This document shows, in pieces, positions 1-7,696 of a stretch of DNA of 14,318 nucleotides. A model generated the notes under the pieces. It saw only the letters and a program-made list of their open reading frames with translations, was not told the DNA's origin and searched no databases. Positions within the stretch are counted from its first letter, which is position 1, and each line of letters starts with the position of its first letter. Origin of the DNA: an uncultured Gammaproteobacteria bacterium. Its GTDB lineage: Bacteria; Pseudomonadota; Gammaproteobacteria; Rariloculales; Rariloculaceae. Location of the stretch: the NCBI GenBank assembly GCA_946887385.1, contig CAMPKU010000105.1, forward strand, positions 1-14,318. Direction: 5' to 3'. The position numbers and the translations under genes were made by a program.

Positions 1-39
1 GTCTTGTACGCGTTCATGTGGTCGACCCGTGAAGCGTGA
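1..39 (+). CDS. possible 3' end of a plus-strand gene (partial)
   Basis: Frame 1 reads 12 codons (VLYAFMWSTREA) from the window edge to a TGA at 37-39. If real, it is the C-terminal tail of a gene converging on ampG, which ends at 85. The piece is too short to recognise or to tell apart from chance. The 45 bases between it and the ampG stop show no clear terminator. Confidence 0.22.
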   Translation, partial: VLYAFMWSTREA

Positions 40-84
40 GTATCATATCGCTTCCCTTTTCCGGCCGCGCGCCGCTCACGATCG

Positions 85-1383
85 CTACGACTGCGAGCTT
101 TGCAGGGCGGAGCCGCGACTCTCGGCTGCGGGCGGTGGCTGCGGCGCCGGGCCGAACCATTGACGCACGACCGGCAGCAGCAGCAAGCCGGGGATCGCGA
201 GCAGCGCGCAGACGATGAAGAACTGCGGCCACCCGAGCGCCTCTGCCATGAATCCGCTCGGCGCCGACAGCAGCGAGCGCGGCACCGTCGCGAGTGTCGA
301 TAGCAATGCGAACTGCGTGGCCGTGAACTGCTTGTTCGTGAGCGCTGCCATGAACGCGAGCAGCGCGGCTGTGCCCATCCCCACCGTCATGTTCTCGAAC
401 GCGATGACCGTCGTGAGCCATGCGATGTCGTACCCCGCGTAGGCGAGCAGCACGAAACATCCCGTCGACGCCGCTTGCAGCACGCCGATCACGAACATAG
501 CGCGGTACAGCCCCAGCTTCAGCGTGACCGCCCCGCCGACGAAGACGCCGAACAGCAACGCACCGGCCCCGACTACCTTAGCGATGGCGCCGATCTCGGT
601 GTTCGTAAAGCCGAGCTGCAAATAGAACGGGATCGACATGTGATTGGCGAGGTTGTCGCCGAGCTTGTAGATCACGATGAATACGAGCACGAGCAACGCC
701 TTCAGCGCGCTGTCGCGGCGCGTGAAGAACTCGACGAACGGGCCGACGAACGACGCGGCGAGCGTGCGGGGCGGCGCGCTACCGACCGGCTCCGGCGCCA
801 CGAACGTTACGATGACACAGGCCGCCATGACGGCCGCCATGACGAGATAGACGGCATTGAAGCCGATGATATCGGCCAGGATCAATCCGCCGGCCGACGC
901 GAGCAGCATGCCGAGGCGATAGCCGTAGGTGTAGAACGACGCGGCAAGCCCTTGCTCGTCGTCGGCGAGTGTCTCGCGCCGGTATGCGTCGATGACGATG
1001 TCCTGCGTCGCCGAGAAGAACGTCACCGACAGCGAGGCGAGGAGGACTCCCCAAATGCTTCGCGCCGGATCCTGGAAGGCGAGCCAAACGATGCTGGCAA
1101 CGAGCGCAACCTGCGTGATCAGCAGCCAGCCGCGGCGCCGGCCGAGGGCCAGCGGATTGAATCGGTCTTCGAGGGGCTCCCATAAGAACTTGATGCTGTA
1201 CGGCAATCCGACAAGGCCGGCCATGCCGATCGTCGCAAGGCTCACGCCTTCCTGCGTGAGCCATGCTTGCAGCACCGTGAGTGTCAGCAGTAGCGGCAGG
1301 CCACCCGCGAAGCCCATGAGCGCGGCAAGCCATAGCCTCGCGCTAAATAGAACCTCCCAGTTCTTGGCTGCCTTGCCCGTCAT
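85..1383 (-). CDS. ampG: AmpG-type muropeptide permease (MFS transporter)
   Basis: This 432-residue polytopic inner-membrane protein resembles AmpG, the proton-driven permease that imports GlcNAc-anhydroMurNAc muropeptides for cell-wall recycling. In many Gram-negatives it thereby feeds the AmpR/AmpC beta-lactamase induction signal. Family hallmarks are visible: the early segment with LPYSIKFLWEPLEDRF (about residues 60-75), the block SATQDIVIDAYRRETL (about 125-140), and roughly a dozen hydrophobic stretches across the whole length. It is shorter than E. coli AmpG (491 aa), lacking extra C-terminal membrane segments, which is common for AmpG homologues outside enterics. The ATG start overlaps the trmB stop as ATGA, so the two are probably co-transcribed and translationally coupled. 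The AmpG subfamily is clear, but the exact substrate is inferred from the family. Confidence 0.88.
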   Translation of the reverse strand: MTGKAAKNWEVLFSARLWLAALMGFAGGLPLLLTLTVLQAWLTQEGVSLATIGMAGLVGLPYSIKFLWEPLEDRFNPLALGRRRGWLLITQVALVASIVWLAFQDPARSIWGVLLASLSVTFFSATQDIVIDAYRRETLADDEQGLAASFYTYGYRLGMLLASAGGLILADIIGFNAVYLVMAAVMAACVIVTFVAPEPVGSAPPRTLAASFVGPFVEFFTRRDSALKALLVLVFIVIYKLGDNLANHMSIPFYLQLGFTNTEIGAIAKVVGAGALLFGVFVGGAVTLKLGLYRAMFVIGVLQAASTGCFVLLAYAGYDIAWLTTVIAFENMTVGMGTAALLAFMAALTNKQFTATQFALLSTLATVPRSLLSAPSGFMAEALGWPQFFIVCALLAIPGLLLLPVVRQWFGPAPQPPPAAESRGSALQSSQS

Positions 1384-2078
1384 GGCTTCCTATAGAACAA
1401 ATCGACGACCTCGTGCCCGAGCCGCCGTCCGCGGCGCTCGAACTTCGTCGGCGGCCGAAGGGCGAGCGGATTGTGGCATAGATCCGCGGCTTCGACCGGA
1501 ACGAGCGCGCTGCTTCCCGCGAGCACGTCGCGCGTGTGCCGCGCGTAGTCTGCCCAATCGGTTGCAACGTGGAATATCCCGCCGGGCTTAAGCACGCGCG
1601 CGATTTCCGCCACGAAAGGTTCCTGCACGAGGCGGCGTTTATGGTGGCGCTTCTTGGGCCATGGATCGGGAAAGAACAGGTCGACGCAGTCGAACATTGC
1701 GTCGTCCAGGCGCTCTTTGACCACGTCGACTGCATCGCGCGCGATCACGCGCACGTTCGTGGCCGCGGCTTGCTCGAGCAGCAGCAGCAAATGGCCGATG
1801 CCGGGCTCGTGCACCTCCACGCCGAGGTAGTCGACCGTGGGGTTGTTCAGCGCGTTCGTGACGAGCGCCTCGCCGTCGCCGAAGCCGATATCGAGCACGC
1901 GCCGCGCGTCGCGGCCGAATAGGCGCGGCAGATCGAGACGCCCGACCGATTCGACTACGCCATACCGCGGCAGCAGGTCCGCCAATGCCCGCCGTTGCGC
2001 CGCCGTCAAGCGCCCGGGACGGCGCACGAAGCTGCGCACCTTGCGCATCTGCGTGGCGGCTGGTTGCGGCGTATCCAT
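1380..2078 (-). CDS. trmB: tRNA (guanine-N7)-methyltransferase TrmB
   Basis: This is a 232-residue SAM-dependent methyltransferase that makes m7G at position 46 in the variable loop of tRNAs. Visible motifs are the SAM-binding loop VLDIGFGDGE (about residues 80-89), the acidic residue in LGVEVHEPG that follows it, FFPDPWPKKRHHKRR (about 145-159), the TrmB signature, and the C-terminal TKFERRGRRLGHEV block used in tRNA binding and catalysis. Length is normal for the family. The ATG at 2078 is preceded on the minus strand by a strong ribosome binding site, AAGGAGA (complement of 2082-2088), three bases before the start. It is the first gene of a two-gene unit with ampG (4-base overlap). Confidence 0.96.
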   Translation of the reverse strand: MDTPQPAATQMRKVRSFVRRPGRLTAAQRRALADLLPRYGVVESVGRLDLPRLFGRDARRVLDIGFGDGEALVTNALNNPTVDYLGVEVHEPGIGHLLLLLEQAAATNVRVIARDAVDVVKERLDDAMFDCVDLFFPDPWPKKRHHKRRLVQEPFVAEIARVLKPGGIFHVATDWADYARHTRDVLAGSSALVPVEAADLCHNPLALRPPTKFERRGRRLGHEVVDLFYRKP

Positions 2079-2110
2079 CGGTCTCCTTGCGGGCTGAACG
2101 CGGGCGCCAG

Positions 2111-2116
2111 ACTATA
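2111..2116 (-). promoter_or_regulatory. possible -10 element for trmB-ampG
   Basis: On the minus strand these bases read TATAGT, one mismatch from the sigma70 -10 consensus, about 33 bases upstream of the trmB start. This would leave a short leader containing AAGGAGA. No good -35 is visible at the usual spacing, so the call is tentative. Confidence 0.33.
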
Positions 2117-2173
2117 CTCGGCCGAAGCGCCGGTGCAGCGCTCGAGTGCTTCTCTACGCCGCGGGCATTGGCT

Positions 2174-2179
2174 TAGAAT
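2174..2179 (+). promoter_or_regulatory. possible -10 element for tRNA-Gly
   Basis: TAGAAT matches the sigma70 -10 consensus at five of six positions and lies 43 bases before the tRNA. A GC-rich stretch follows, as is common for stable-RNA promoters. The -35 region (TTCTCT near 2150, 18-base spacing) is poor. Confidence 0.38.
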
Positions 2180-2222
2180 CGAAACCGTCTCGCCGGGGGC
2201 GAGGCCGCGGACGCCTTGATTC

Positions 2223-2296
2223 GCGGGTGTAGTTCAATGGTAGAACCTCAGCTTCCCAAGCTGATGGCGTGGGTTCGATTCCCATCACCCGCTCCA
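2223..2296 (+). tRNA. tRNA-Gly (anticodon CCC)
   Basis: A complete 74-nt cloverleaf. The acceptor stem GCGGGTG pairs with CACCCGC, the D-stem is GTTC/GAAC, and the anticodon stem TCAGC/GCTGA encloses loop TTCCCAA with anticodon CCC at 2255-2257. The T-arm GTGGG/CCCAT encloses TTCGATT, followed by discriminator T and an encoded CCA. It reads GGG codons. The sequence is close to the known gammaproteobacterial glyU type. It stands alone between divergent trmB and the REC-EAL genes. A short inverted repeat downstream (CGTGC/GCACG near 2313-2326) lacks a T-tract and is not called a terminator. Confidence 0.97.
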
Positions 2297-2388
2297 CTCC
2301 CAAAGGGCGATCCGTGCGCCATGCACGCATGAAGATAGACGCCCGTCACACAAATGCGCCGTGCCGCGTTTGTTAGCCTGCAGAAGCA

Positions 2389-2420
2389 CCTATCCTAGGC
2401 CGACTTAGGGTAAACGTAGG
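2389..2420. promoter_or_regulatory. imperfect palindrome upstream of REC-EAL genes, possible operator
   Basis: Within the 179-base gap between tRNA-Gly and the first REC-EAL gene, TATCCTAG (2391-2398) and TTAGGGTA (2405-2412) form an inverted repeat matching at six of eight positions around a six-base centre. It is framed by outer CCTA (2389-2392) and TAGG (2417-2420). It lies 56-87 bases before the start codon, where a dimeric regulator could bind. The AT-richer TAGG/CCTA words stand out from the GC-rich surroundings. The binding protein is unknown. Nothing else is seen in this gap apart from a weak ribosome binding site (GAGCGG). Confidence 0.3.
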
Positions 2421-2475
2421 ACACGGCGGAGCGGCGTGCTCGCGCTGGTCTACGCCCTTCGATCTCGAGCGGTGC

Positions 2476-3681
2476 ATGCCCGATAACGTCAATAGACTTC
2501 TGATCGTCGACGAAGATGCCGGCGTCGTCGACTTTGTCGGCGACATCGCGAAACGAGTGGGCTATGCGGTTGCGAGCGCAACTTCGGGTGCTCGGTTCTT
2601 GCAGCTGCTCGAGTCGTTCCAGCCGTCGCTGATCTTGCTGGAGCTGCAGTTGTCGGACACCGACGGCGTGGAGCTGCTGCGTTCACTCGGCACGCGCGCT
2701 TGCGCGGCCAACGTGGTGCTCTTGAGCGGCGGCGACGAGCGCGTGCTCGCGGCCGCTCACGGGCTGGGCTTCAGTCACGGCCTCGCGATGTGCGGCACGC
2801 TCGAGAAACCGATTCCCGTCGCGGAGCTCAAGACGAAGCTCGCGGCCATGCTGCATCAGAGCTCGAAGCTCGATGCCGACGATTTGCGCCGCGGTATCGC
2901 GGCGAACGAGTTCGTGCCGTATTACCAACCGAAAGTATCGCTCGTGCAAAACGGCTGGATCATCGACGGCGTGGAGGCGCTGGCTCGCTGGCAGCACCCG
3001 CGCATGGGCCTGGTGATGCCGAACGAGTTCATTCCGCTGGCCGAGCAGACGGGCCTCATCGGCGATCTCACGAGCACGATGTTGAACGCCGCCCTGCGCC
3101 AGCTACGCGCTTGGGCTGACGAGGGTTTGCGGCTCACGTGCGCCGTGAACCTGCCGCCAAGCCTGGTCACGGATTTGAGCTTCCCCGATCGCGTTGCGGC
3201 GCTGCTTGCTGAGAACGGTGTGGACGGCAGCCAGCTCGTGCTCGAGATCACCGAGACGGCCACGATCCAAAATCCCACGGCCACGATGGCCATCCTCACG
3301 CGCCTGCGCGTGAAGCGCGTGGGGCTTTCGCTCGACGACTTCGGCACCGGCTACTCGTCGTTGACGCAGCTTTATCAGATGCCGTTCAACGAGATGAAGA
3401 TCGACAAGAGCCTGGTGATGAACGTGCCGCACAGCCGCGAAGCGAACACGATGGTGGGCTCGTTGATCGAGCTCGGCCACAACTTAGGGCTCAAGATCTG
3501 CGCCGAGGGCGTCGAGAACCGCGCGGCGCTCGACATGCTCGCGATCATGGGCTGCGACCGCTGCCAAGGCTACTTCATCAGCCGCGCGGTGCCCGCCGCA
3601 GATATCGCGAGCTTTACCCTTCAATGGAACCGCGACAACCCGGCCTCGTCATTCACGACCTTGCCGCGCGCGGTCGTTTGA
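2476..3681 (+). CDS. REC-EAL protein with Glu at the phosphoacceptor site
   Basis: A 401-residue cytoplasmic protein with the two-domain layout of RocR-like c-di-GMP phosphodiesterases: receiver (about 6-125) and EAL (about 137-385). In the receiver, the acidic pair D12/E13, S84 and K111 are kept, but the residue aligned to the phosphoacceptor is E56 (LLELQLSDTDG; the neighbouring paralogue has LLLDLQMPTRDG). Normal phosphorylation is therefore unlikely, and a fixed or phosphomimetic state is possible. The EAL domain looks active: QPK (151-153), VEAL (E167), the Asn of VNLPPS, LEITETA, DDFGTGYSS, MKIDKS, AEGVEN and the CQGYF glutamine are all present. It should hydrolyse c-di-GMP to pGpG. A near-duplicate follows 21 bases downstream and is presumably in the same operon. 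The ribosome binding site before the ATG is weak. Confidence 0.9.
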   Translation: MPDNVNRLLIVDEDAGVVDFVGDIAKRVGYAVASATSGARFLQLLESFQPSLILLELQLSDTDGVELLRSLGTRACAANVVLLSGGDERVLAAAHGLGFSHGLAMCGTLEKPIPVAELKTKLAAMLHQSSKLDADDLRRGIAANEFVPYYQPKVSLVQNGWIIDGVEALARWQHPRMGLVMPNEFIPLAEQTGLIGDLTSTMLNAALRQLRAWADEGLRLTCAVNLPPSLVTDLSFPDRVAALLAENGVDGSQLVLEITETATIQNPTATMAILTRLRVKRVGLSLDDFGTGYSSLTQLYQMPFNEMKIDKSLVMNVPHSREANTMVGSLIELGHNLGLKICAEGVENRAALDMLAIMGCDRCQGYFISRAVPAADIASFTLQWNRDNPASSFTTLPRAVV

Positions 3682-3702
3682 CGAGCCATCTGGAGCACGA
3701 AC

Positions 3703-4911
3703 GTGAGCGACAACCCCGTGCAAGAAAACCGCCTCATGGTGATGGACGACGACACCGACGTCGGCGCCTTCTTCGGTCAAGTCGGAGAGGACCTGGGCTT
3801 CGACGTCCGAGTGATCTCCGATCCCACGCACTTCGCTGCCACGGTGCTCGAGTTCTTGCCGACCGTGCTGCTGCTCGATCTGCAGATGCCTACCCGCGAC
3901 GGCATCGAGCTGTTGCGCGAGCTCTCCTCGCTCGAGTGCCGGCCCAAGGTGCTGATCGCAAGCGGTCTCGACAGCCGCGTGCTCACGTCGGCGTCCGAGC
4001 TCGGCACGTCGATGGGCGTGGATATTGCGGGCTCGTTCTGCAAGCCCATTCCGCTCGACGAGCTCGAGGTGCTGCTCACGCGCTTGAAGTCGCATATCAA
4101 GCACGTCACGGCGAACCAGCTCCGCGAAGCGGTGCACCAAGGCCAGCTCGTGGTTCATTACTTGCCGAAGGCCACGTGCAAGGGCCCGGGCCGCTGGATC
4201 ATCGAAGGCGCCGAGGCGCTCGTGCGCTGGCAGCATCCGGAGTACGGGCTGCTGTATCCGAAGGATTTCATCCGGCTCGCGGAGGAAAGCGGCCTCATCG
4301 TGGAGGTTACGGACTTCGTCTTCCGCGCCGCCATGGAGCAGGCGCGCGTGTGGTTCGCGCATGGCCTCTACATGGAGCTCGGCATGAACCTGTCTGCGCA
4401 GTTCCTGTCGGATCTGAAATTCCCGGATCGCCTGCTCGCGCTGGTGCGTGAGAACAATCTCGACCCCTCGATGGTGACGCTCGAGCTCACCGAGACCGCC
4501 GCGATGCAAGACCCGGCCGTGGCGCTCGACATCTTGGCGCGGCTGCGCGTGAAGAACATCAACCTGTGCCTCGACGACTTCGGCACGGGCGCCTCGTCGC
4601 TGACGCACTTGTACAAGATGCCGTTCAGCGAGGTGAAGCTCGACAACCAGTTCACGAACGACATGCGGCTGCGCGAGGATGCGCGGGCGCTCGTCGAAGG
4701 CCTCGTGTATCTGGCGCACAAGCTGAAGATGCGGGCCTGCGCCGAAGGCGTCGAGGACGAAGGCACGCTCGAGATGCTCGAGGCCATGCACTGCGACAAG
4801 GCGCAGGGGCACCTGTTCGGCGCGGCCGTTCGGGCGCGCGAGCTCGAGGCGCTCGTGGAGAAGTGGAACAGCCGGTTCCAGACCAAAGCACGGCCCAGCG
4901 CGGGCGGCTAG
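3703..4911 (+). CDS. REC-EAL response regulator (c-di-GMP phosphodiesterase)
   Basis: A 402-residue paralogue of the preceding gene, presumably from tandem duplication: long stretches align without gaps through the whole EAL domain. Its receiver (about 9-128) is canonical, with D15-D17 in the acidic pocket, phosphoacceptor D59 (LLLDLQMP), S87 and K114. An unlinked histidine kinase could therefore control it; none is encoded here. The EAL domain (about 140-388) keeps AEAL (E171), GMNLS, LELTETA, DDFGTG, VKLDNQF, AEGVED and the AQG glutamine, so catalysis is plausible. It departs from consensus at YLPK (L154 where Gln is usual), GASS for GYSS, and QGHLFGAAV for the usual QGYLFxxP. The start is GTG at 3703, chosen because GGAG at 3692-3695 lies 7 bases upstream. 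Confidence 0.9.
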   Translation: MSDNPVQENRLMVMDDDTDVGAFFGQVGEDLGFDVRVISDPTHFAATVLEFLPTVLLLDLQMPTRDGIELLRELSSLECRPKVLIASGLDSRVLTSASELGTSMGVDIAGSFCKPIPLDELEVLLTRLKSHIKHVTANQLREAVHQGQLVVHYLPKATCKGPGRWIIEGAEALVRWQHPEYGLLYPKDFIRLAEESGLIVEVTDFVFRAAMEQARVWFAHGLYMELGMNLSAQFLSDLKFPDRLLALVRENNLDPSMVTLELTETAAMQDPAVALDILARLRVKNINLCLDDFGTGASSLTHLYKMPFSEVKLDNQFTNDMRLREDARALVEGLVYLAHKLKMRACAEGVEDEGTLEMLEAMHCDKAQGHLFGAAVRARELEALVEKWNSRFQTKARPSAGG

Positions 4912-4931
4912 ACGGGCGTTTTCGCGGGTTT

Positions 4932-4946
4932 TTCTCCTCGGGAGAA
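4932..4946. terminator. short hairpin after the REC-EAL pair, possible terminator
   Basis: TTCTCC and GGAGAA form a perfect 6-bp stem around a TCG loop, 20 bases after the second REC-EAL stop. The T-tract lies before the stem on the plus strand and only TTTG follows a few bases later, so it is a weak intrinsic terminator at best. The remaining bases to 5006 hold a TAGGAT (4956-4961) that could be a -10 for asmA, without a clear -35. Confidence 0.33.
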
Positions 4947-5006
4947 CCGGTTTGCTAGGATGAGGCCTTCGCTCTCACGAGGGCTCTCTCTAGCGAGCGT
5001 AATCCC

Positions 5007-7085
5007 ATGAGCCGTTTACTCAAGATTCTAGGCATCGCGGTCGGTGCCATCGTGCTCCTGCTCGTCGTCGTAGCGGTGGCGGTAAGCCTGCTGTTCGACC
5101 CGAACGACTACAAGGACGACATCACGGCCGCGGTGCAAAACGCCACCGGCCGGCAGCTCACGCTCGACGGCGACTTGGAGCTGGCCGTGTTTCCCACGAT
5201 TCGCATCGCCGTCGGCGCCGCGAGTCTGAGCAACGCTCCGGGCTTCGGCGACGAGCCCATGGCGCGAATCGGCAGCGCCACCTTGAGCGTGGCCGTGCTG
5301 CCGTTGCTGTCGCAACGCATCCAGATTCGACAGGCGCGGCTCGAGGGACTCGAGCTCAATCTGGCCCGCAATCGCAGCGGCGCCAACAACTGGCAGGATT
5401 TGGGCGGCAGCGCCGCACCGCCCGCCGATGCGCCGCCGGCCGCGGAGGGCGGCGCGCCCGTCGACCTGAACTTGGGCGTTGGCGCGCTCGACATCGAAGA
5501 CGCGCACATTGTGTGGAACGACGCTTCGACCGGGAGCCGCTGGGAGCTCACCGATTTCGGCCTCACGGCCGAGGGCTTCGGCGTGGGCGAGCGCTTCCCG
5601 CTGCACATGGAGTTCGCGCTCGCGGGTGCCGAGGTGGCCGTCGAAATCGGCGCCGACATGCAGGCCACGCTGGCACTGGCCGACAACGCGTATCGGCTCG
5701 ACGAGCTTGCCGTCACCATCGACGGCAGCGGCGCGGGGTGGCCCGGCGGGCCGAGCGAAGCCGCACTGAACTTCGAGTCCCTGGTGGCCGATCTCGCCGC
5801 CGAGACGCTGGAGCTGAACGGCCTCACGCTCGAATTCTTAGGTATCACGATGGCGGGATCGCTCTCCGGCCAGCGGCTCATGAGCAATCTGGCGCTCACG
5901 GGTGCTGTGGACATACGCGAGTTTCCGCCGCGCGAGGTGCTGGAGCGCTTCGGCGTGGACGTGCAGACGGCCGACGACGGCGTGCTCACGCGCGCGAGCG
6001 CGAAGGCCAATCTGCTCTATAACTCGAGCCAGATCGGCCTGCGCGACATGGCGCTCACGCTCGACGACTCCACGCTCACGGGCCGCGTGGCGCTCGAAGG
6101 GGAGCGCATCACTTACGATCTCTCCATCGACGACATCAACGTGGACCGTTATTTGCCGCCCTCCGAGGAGTCGGATGCGCCCGCCGACGAAGGCTCCCTC
6201 GACGAAGTCGATCTGCCGCTCGAAGTGATGCGCACTGTCGACGCGCGCGGCGAGCTGAAGTTCGGCCAGGCGAAGTTCAGCGGCCTCACGTTGACCAACG
6301 CCACGTTCGCGCTCACGGCGGCGAACGGCGCCGTGCGGTTGACGCCGAGCGCGCAGCTTTACGGCGGCCGCTTGAGCGGCGACATTCGCATGCAGACGGA
6401 GGGCGATGCGGCGCGCGTGAACGTGGAACAGACCTTGGACGACGTGGATCTCGCGGCGCTCGGCCAAGATCTGCTGGGCTCACAGGACATCACGGGCACG
6501 GGCGACGTGCGGCTGAACCTCGTCACGCAAGGTCAGAACTTGGGCGCGATGCGCCGCGATCTCGACGGCGACGTGTCGTTCAGCGTCACGAACGGGTCGA
6601 TCGAAGGCATCGACCTGTGGTACGAGCTGCGCCGTGCCCGCGCCCGCCTGAGCAGCGATCCGGAGCCCGAACGCGGCGACACGCCGCGCCGCACGACGTT
6701 CGCGTCGTTGTCGGCCAGCGGCGTAGTCGAGGACGCGTTGCTCACGAACCGCGATCTGAACGGGCGGCTCGACTTCATGACGATCGACGGCACGGGCACG
6801 GTGAATCTGCTCGACGACACGATCGACTTCGATCTCGTCGCCACCATGATCGACGGTCCCGTGCTGCAATCCGACCCCGAGATGGTGCGCTACGCGGGCG
6901 CCGAGCTGCCGCTGCGCGTGACGGGCACGGTGGCGGCGCCGTCGGTGCTGCCGGATTTCGGGGCGATCGTGCGTCAGCAAGTGTCGCAGGAAGTGGAGGA
7001 GCGCGTCGACGAGCGCCGCGAAGAGGTGCGCGAGGAGGTTCGCGAGAGCCTTCGCGATCGGTTGCGCGACGCGCTCGAGCGGTGA
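5007..7085 (+). CDS. AsmA family protein
   Basis: A 692-residue AsmA-like protein. Residues 7-29 are a single N-terminal membrane anchor with a short basic cytoplasmic end. Then comes the typical AsmA opening, FDPNDYKDDITAAVQNATGRQLTLDGDLE, and a long periplasmic beta-rich body ending with the family's C-terminal repeat-like region (about 470-655). Members are envelope proteins of the bridge-like lipid transfer superfamily implicated in phospholipid transport and outer-membrane homeostasis; the exact role of this copy is inferred. Proline/acid-rich linkers are visible at about 133-147 and 390-405. The last ~35 residues are a charged Glu/Arg-rich helix (REEVREEVRESLRDRLRD). Asm-like genes next to mutY-yggX are also known in Pseudomonas. 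The stop overlaps the next gene's GTG start. Confidence 0.9.
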   Translation: MSRLLKILGIAVGAIVLLLVVVAVAVSLLFDPNDYKDDITAAVQNATGRQLTLDGDLELAVFPTIRIAVGAASLSNAPGFGDEPMARIGSATLSVAVLPLLSQRIQIRQARLEGLELNLARNRSGANNWQDLGGSAAPPADAPPAAEGGAPVDLNLGVGALDIEDAHIVWNDASTGSRWELTDFGLTAEGFGVGERFPLHMEFALAGAEVAVEIGADMQATLALADNAYRLDELAVTIDGSGAGWPGGPSEAALNFESLVADLAAETLELNGLTLEFLGITMAGSLSGQRLMSNLALTGAVDIREFPPREVLERFGVDVQTADDGVLTRASAKANLLYNSSQIGLRDMALTLDDSTLTGRVALEGERITYDLSIDDINVDRYLPPSEESDAPADEGSLDEVDLPLEVMRTVDARGELKFGQAKFSGLTLTNATFALTAANGAVRLTPSAQLYGGRLSGDIRMQTEGDAARVNVEQTLDDVDLAALGQDLLGSQDITGTGDVRLNLVTQGQNLGAMRRDLDGDVSFSVTNGSIEGIDLWYELRRARARLSSDPEPERGDTPRRTTFASLSASGVVEDALLTNRDLNGRLDFMTIDGTGTVNLLDDTIDFDLVATMIDGPVLQSDPEMVRYAGAELPLRVTGTVAAPSVLPDFGAIVRQQVSQEVEERVDERREEVREEVRESLRDRLRDALER

Positions 7086-7696
7086 AAGGCCTGCACGCTG
7101 CAATCGCAGCCGGTGCGCTCGCGGTGAGCGCGCTGGCCGCCGCCGCGGCCACGATCGACGATCTGGACGTGGAGCGCCGGCGCGGCGTGTACTCGCTCGA
7201 GGCCAACGTGCGGCTCGACGCCACCCCCGAGTCGATTTACGCGGTGCTCACGGACTTCGACGACAATGCGTACTCACGCATCTCGCGCGTATACAAGGAG
7301 AGCCGCTACCTCGAGCCTGCGCCCGACGGCACGCCCATCGTCTACACGCGTATGGAAGGCTGTGCGCTTTGGCACTGCATGACGCTCGAGCGTACCGAGC
7401 GGCTCGAGACGGAGTTTCCGCATTACATCAAGAGCGTGGTGCTCCCCGATCGCAGCAACTTCAAGCACGCGATGTCGGAGTGGGTGCTCGAGCCCGACGG
7501 CGACGGCACGAACATGACCTACCGCCTGGAAATGGAACCGGACTTCTTCGTGCCGCCCGTCATCGGGCCCTGGTATTTCAAGCGAACGCTCTCCCAAGGC
7601 GGGCTGCGCGCCGTGGTGCGCATCGAGCGGCTCGCACGCGAGCTCGATGGGCGGCCCGTCGCGCCGTTGCCGCCGCTGCGTAATCGCTCGCGTTGA
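7082..7696 (+). CDS. exported START/SRPBCC-like (polyketide cyclase-type) protein
   Basis: A 204-residue protein starting with GTG at 7082, overlapping the asmA stop as GTGA. The same frame is open far upstream, but that part is out of frame with, and inside, asmA. The GTG start also gives a clean signal peptide: KGLHAAIAAGALAVSALAAAAA, with cleavage likely near residue 23. The mature part fits the START/SRPBCC helix-grip fold used for hydrophobic ligands: LDATPESIYAVLTDFDDNAY at about 42-61, then alternating strands, and a long C-terminal amphipathic helix (TLSQGGLRAVVRIERLARELDG). A periplasmic lipid- or ligand-binding role beside an AsmA lipid-transfer protein is plausible but is an inference. 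The family assignment rests on pattern, without catalytic residues. Confidence 0.78.
   Translation: MKGLHAAIAAGALAVSALAAAAATIDDLDVERRRGVYSLEANVRLDATPESIYAVLTDFDDNAYSRISRVYKESRYLEPAPDGTPIVYTRMEGCALWHCMTLERTERLETEFPHYIKSVVLPDRSNFKHAMSEWVLEPDGDGTNMTYRLEMEPDFFVPPVIGPWYFKRTLSQGGLRAVVRIERLARELDGRPVAPLPPLRNRSR

Noticed and set aside
14..460. Minus-strand frame of 148 codons inside ampG
   Set aside because: It lies in another frame of a clear AmpG gene, and its Arg/His/Ala-rich product is typical of a shadow of GC-rich coding sequence.
2313..2326. CGTGC/GCACG inverted repeat after tRNA-Gly as a terminator
   Set aside because: Only five base pairs and no run of T afterwards.
3649..4812. Minus-strand 387-codon frame opposite the second REC-EAL gene
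   Set aside because: Antisense shadow arising from the GC-rich codon pattern; the opposite strand encodes intact REC and EAL domains.
6617..7081. Upstream extension of the START-like gene
   Set aside because: The frame is open, but it overlaps the intact asmA coding sequence and reads as Arg-rich shadow. The GTG at 7082 gives a normal signal peptide.
7693..7695. TTG as the mutY start
   Set aside because: It is one codon before an ATG that overlaps the previous stop; the ATG is the simpler start.
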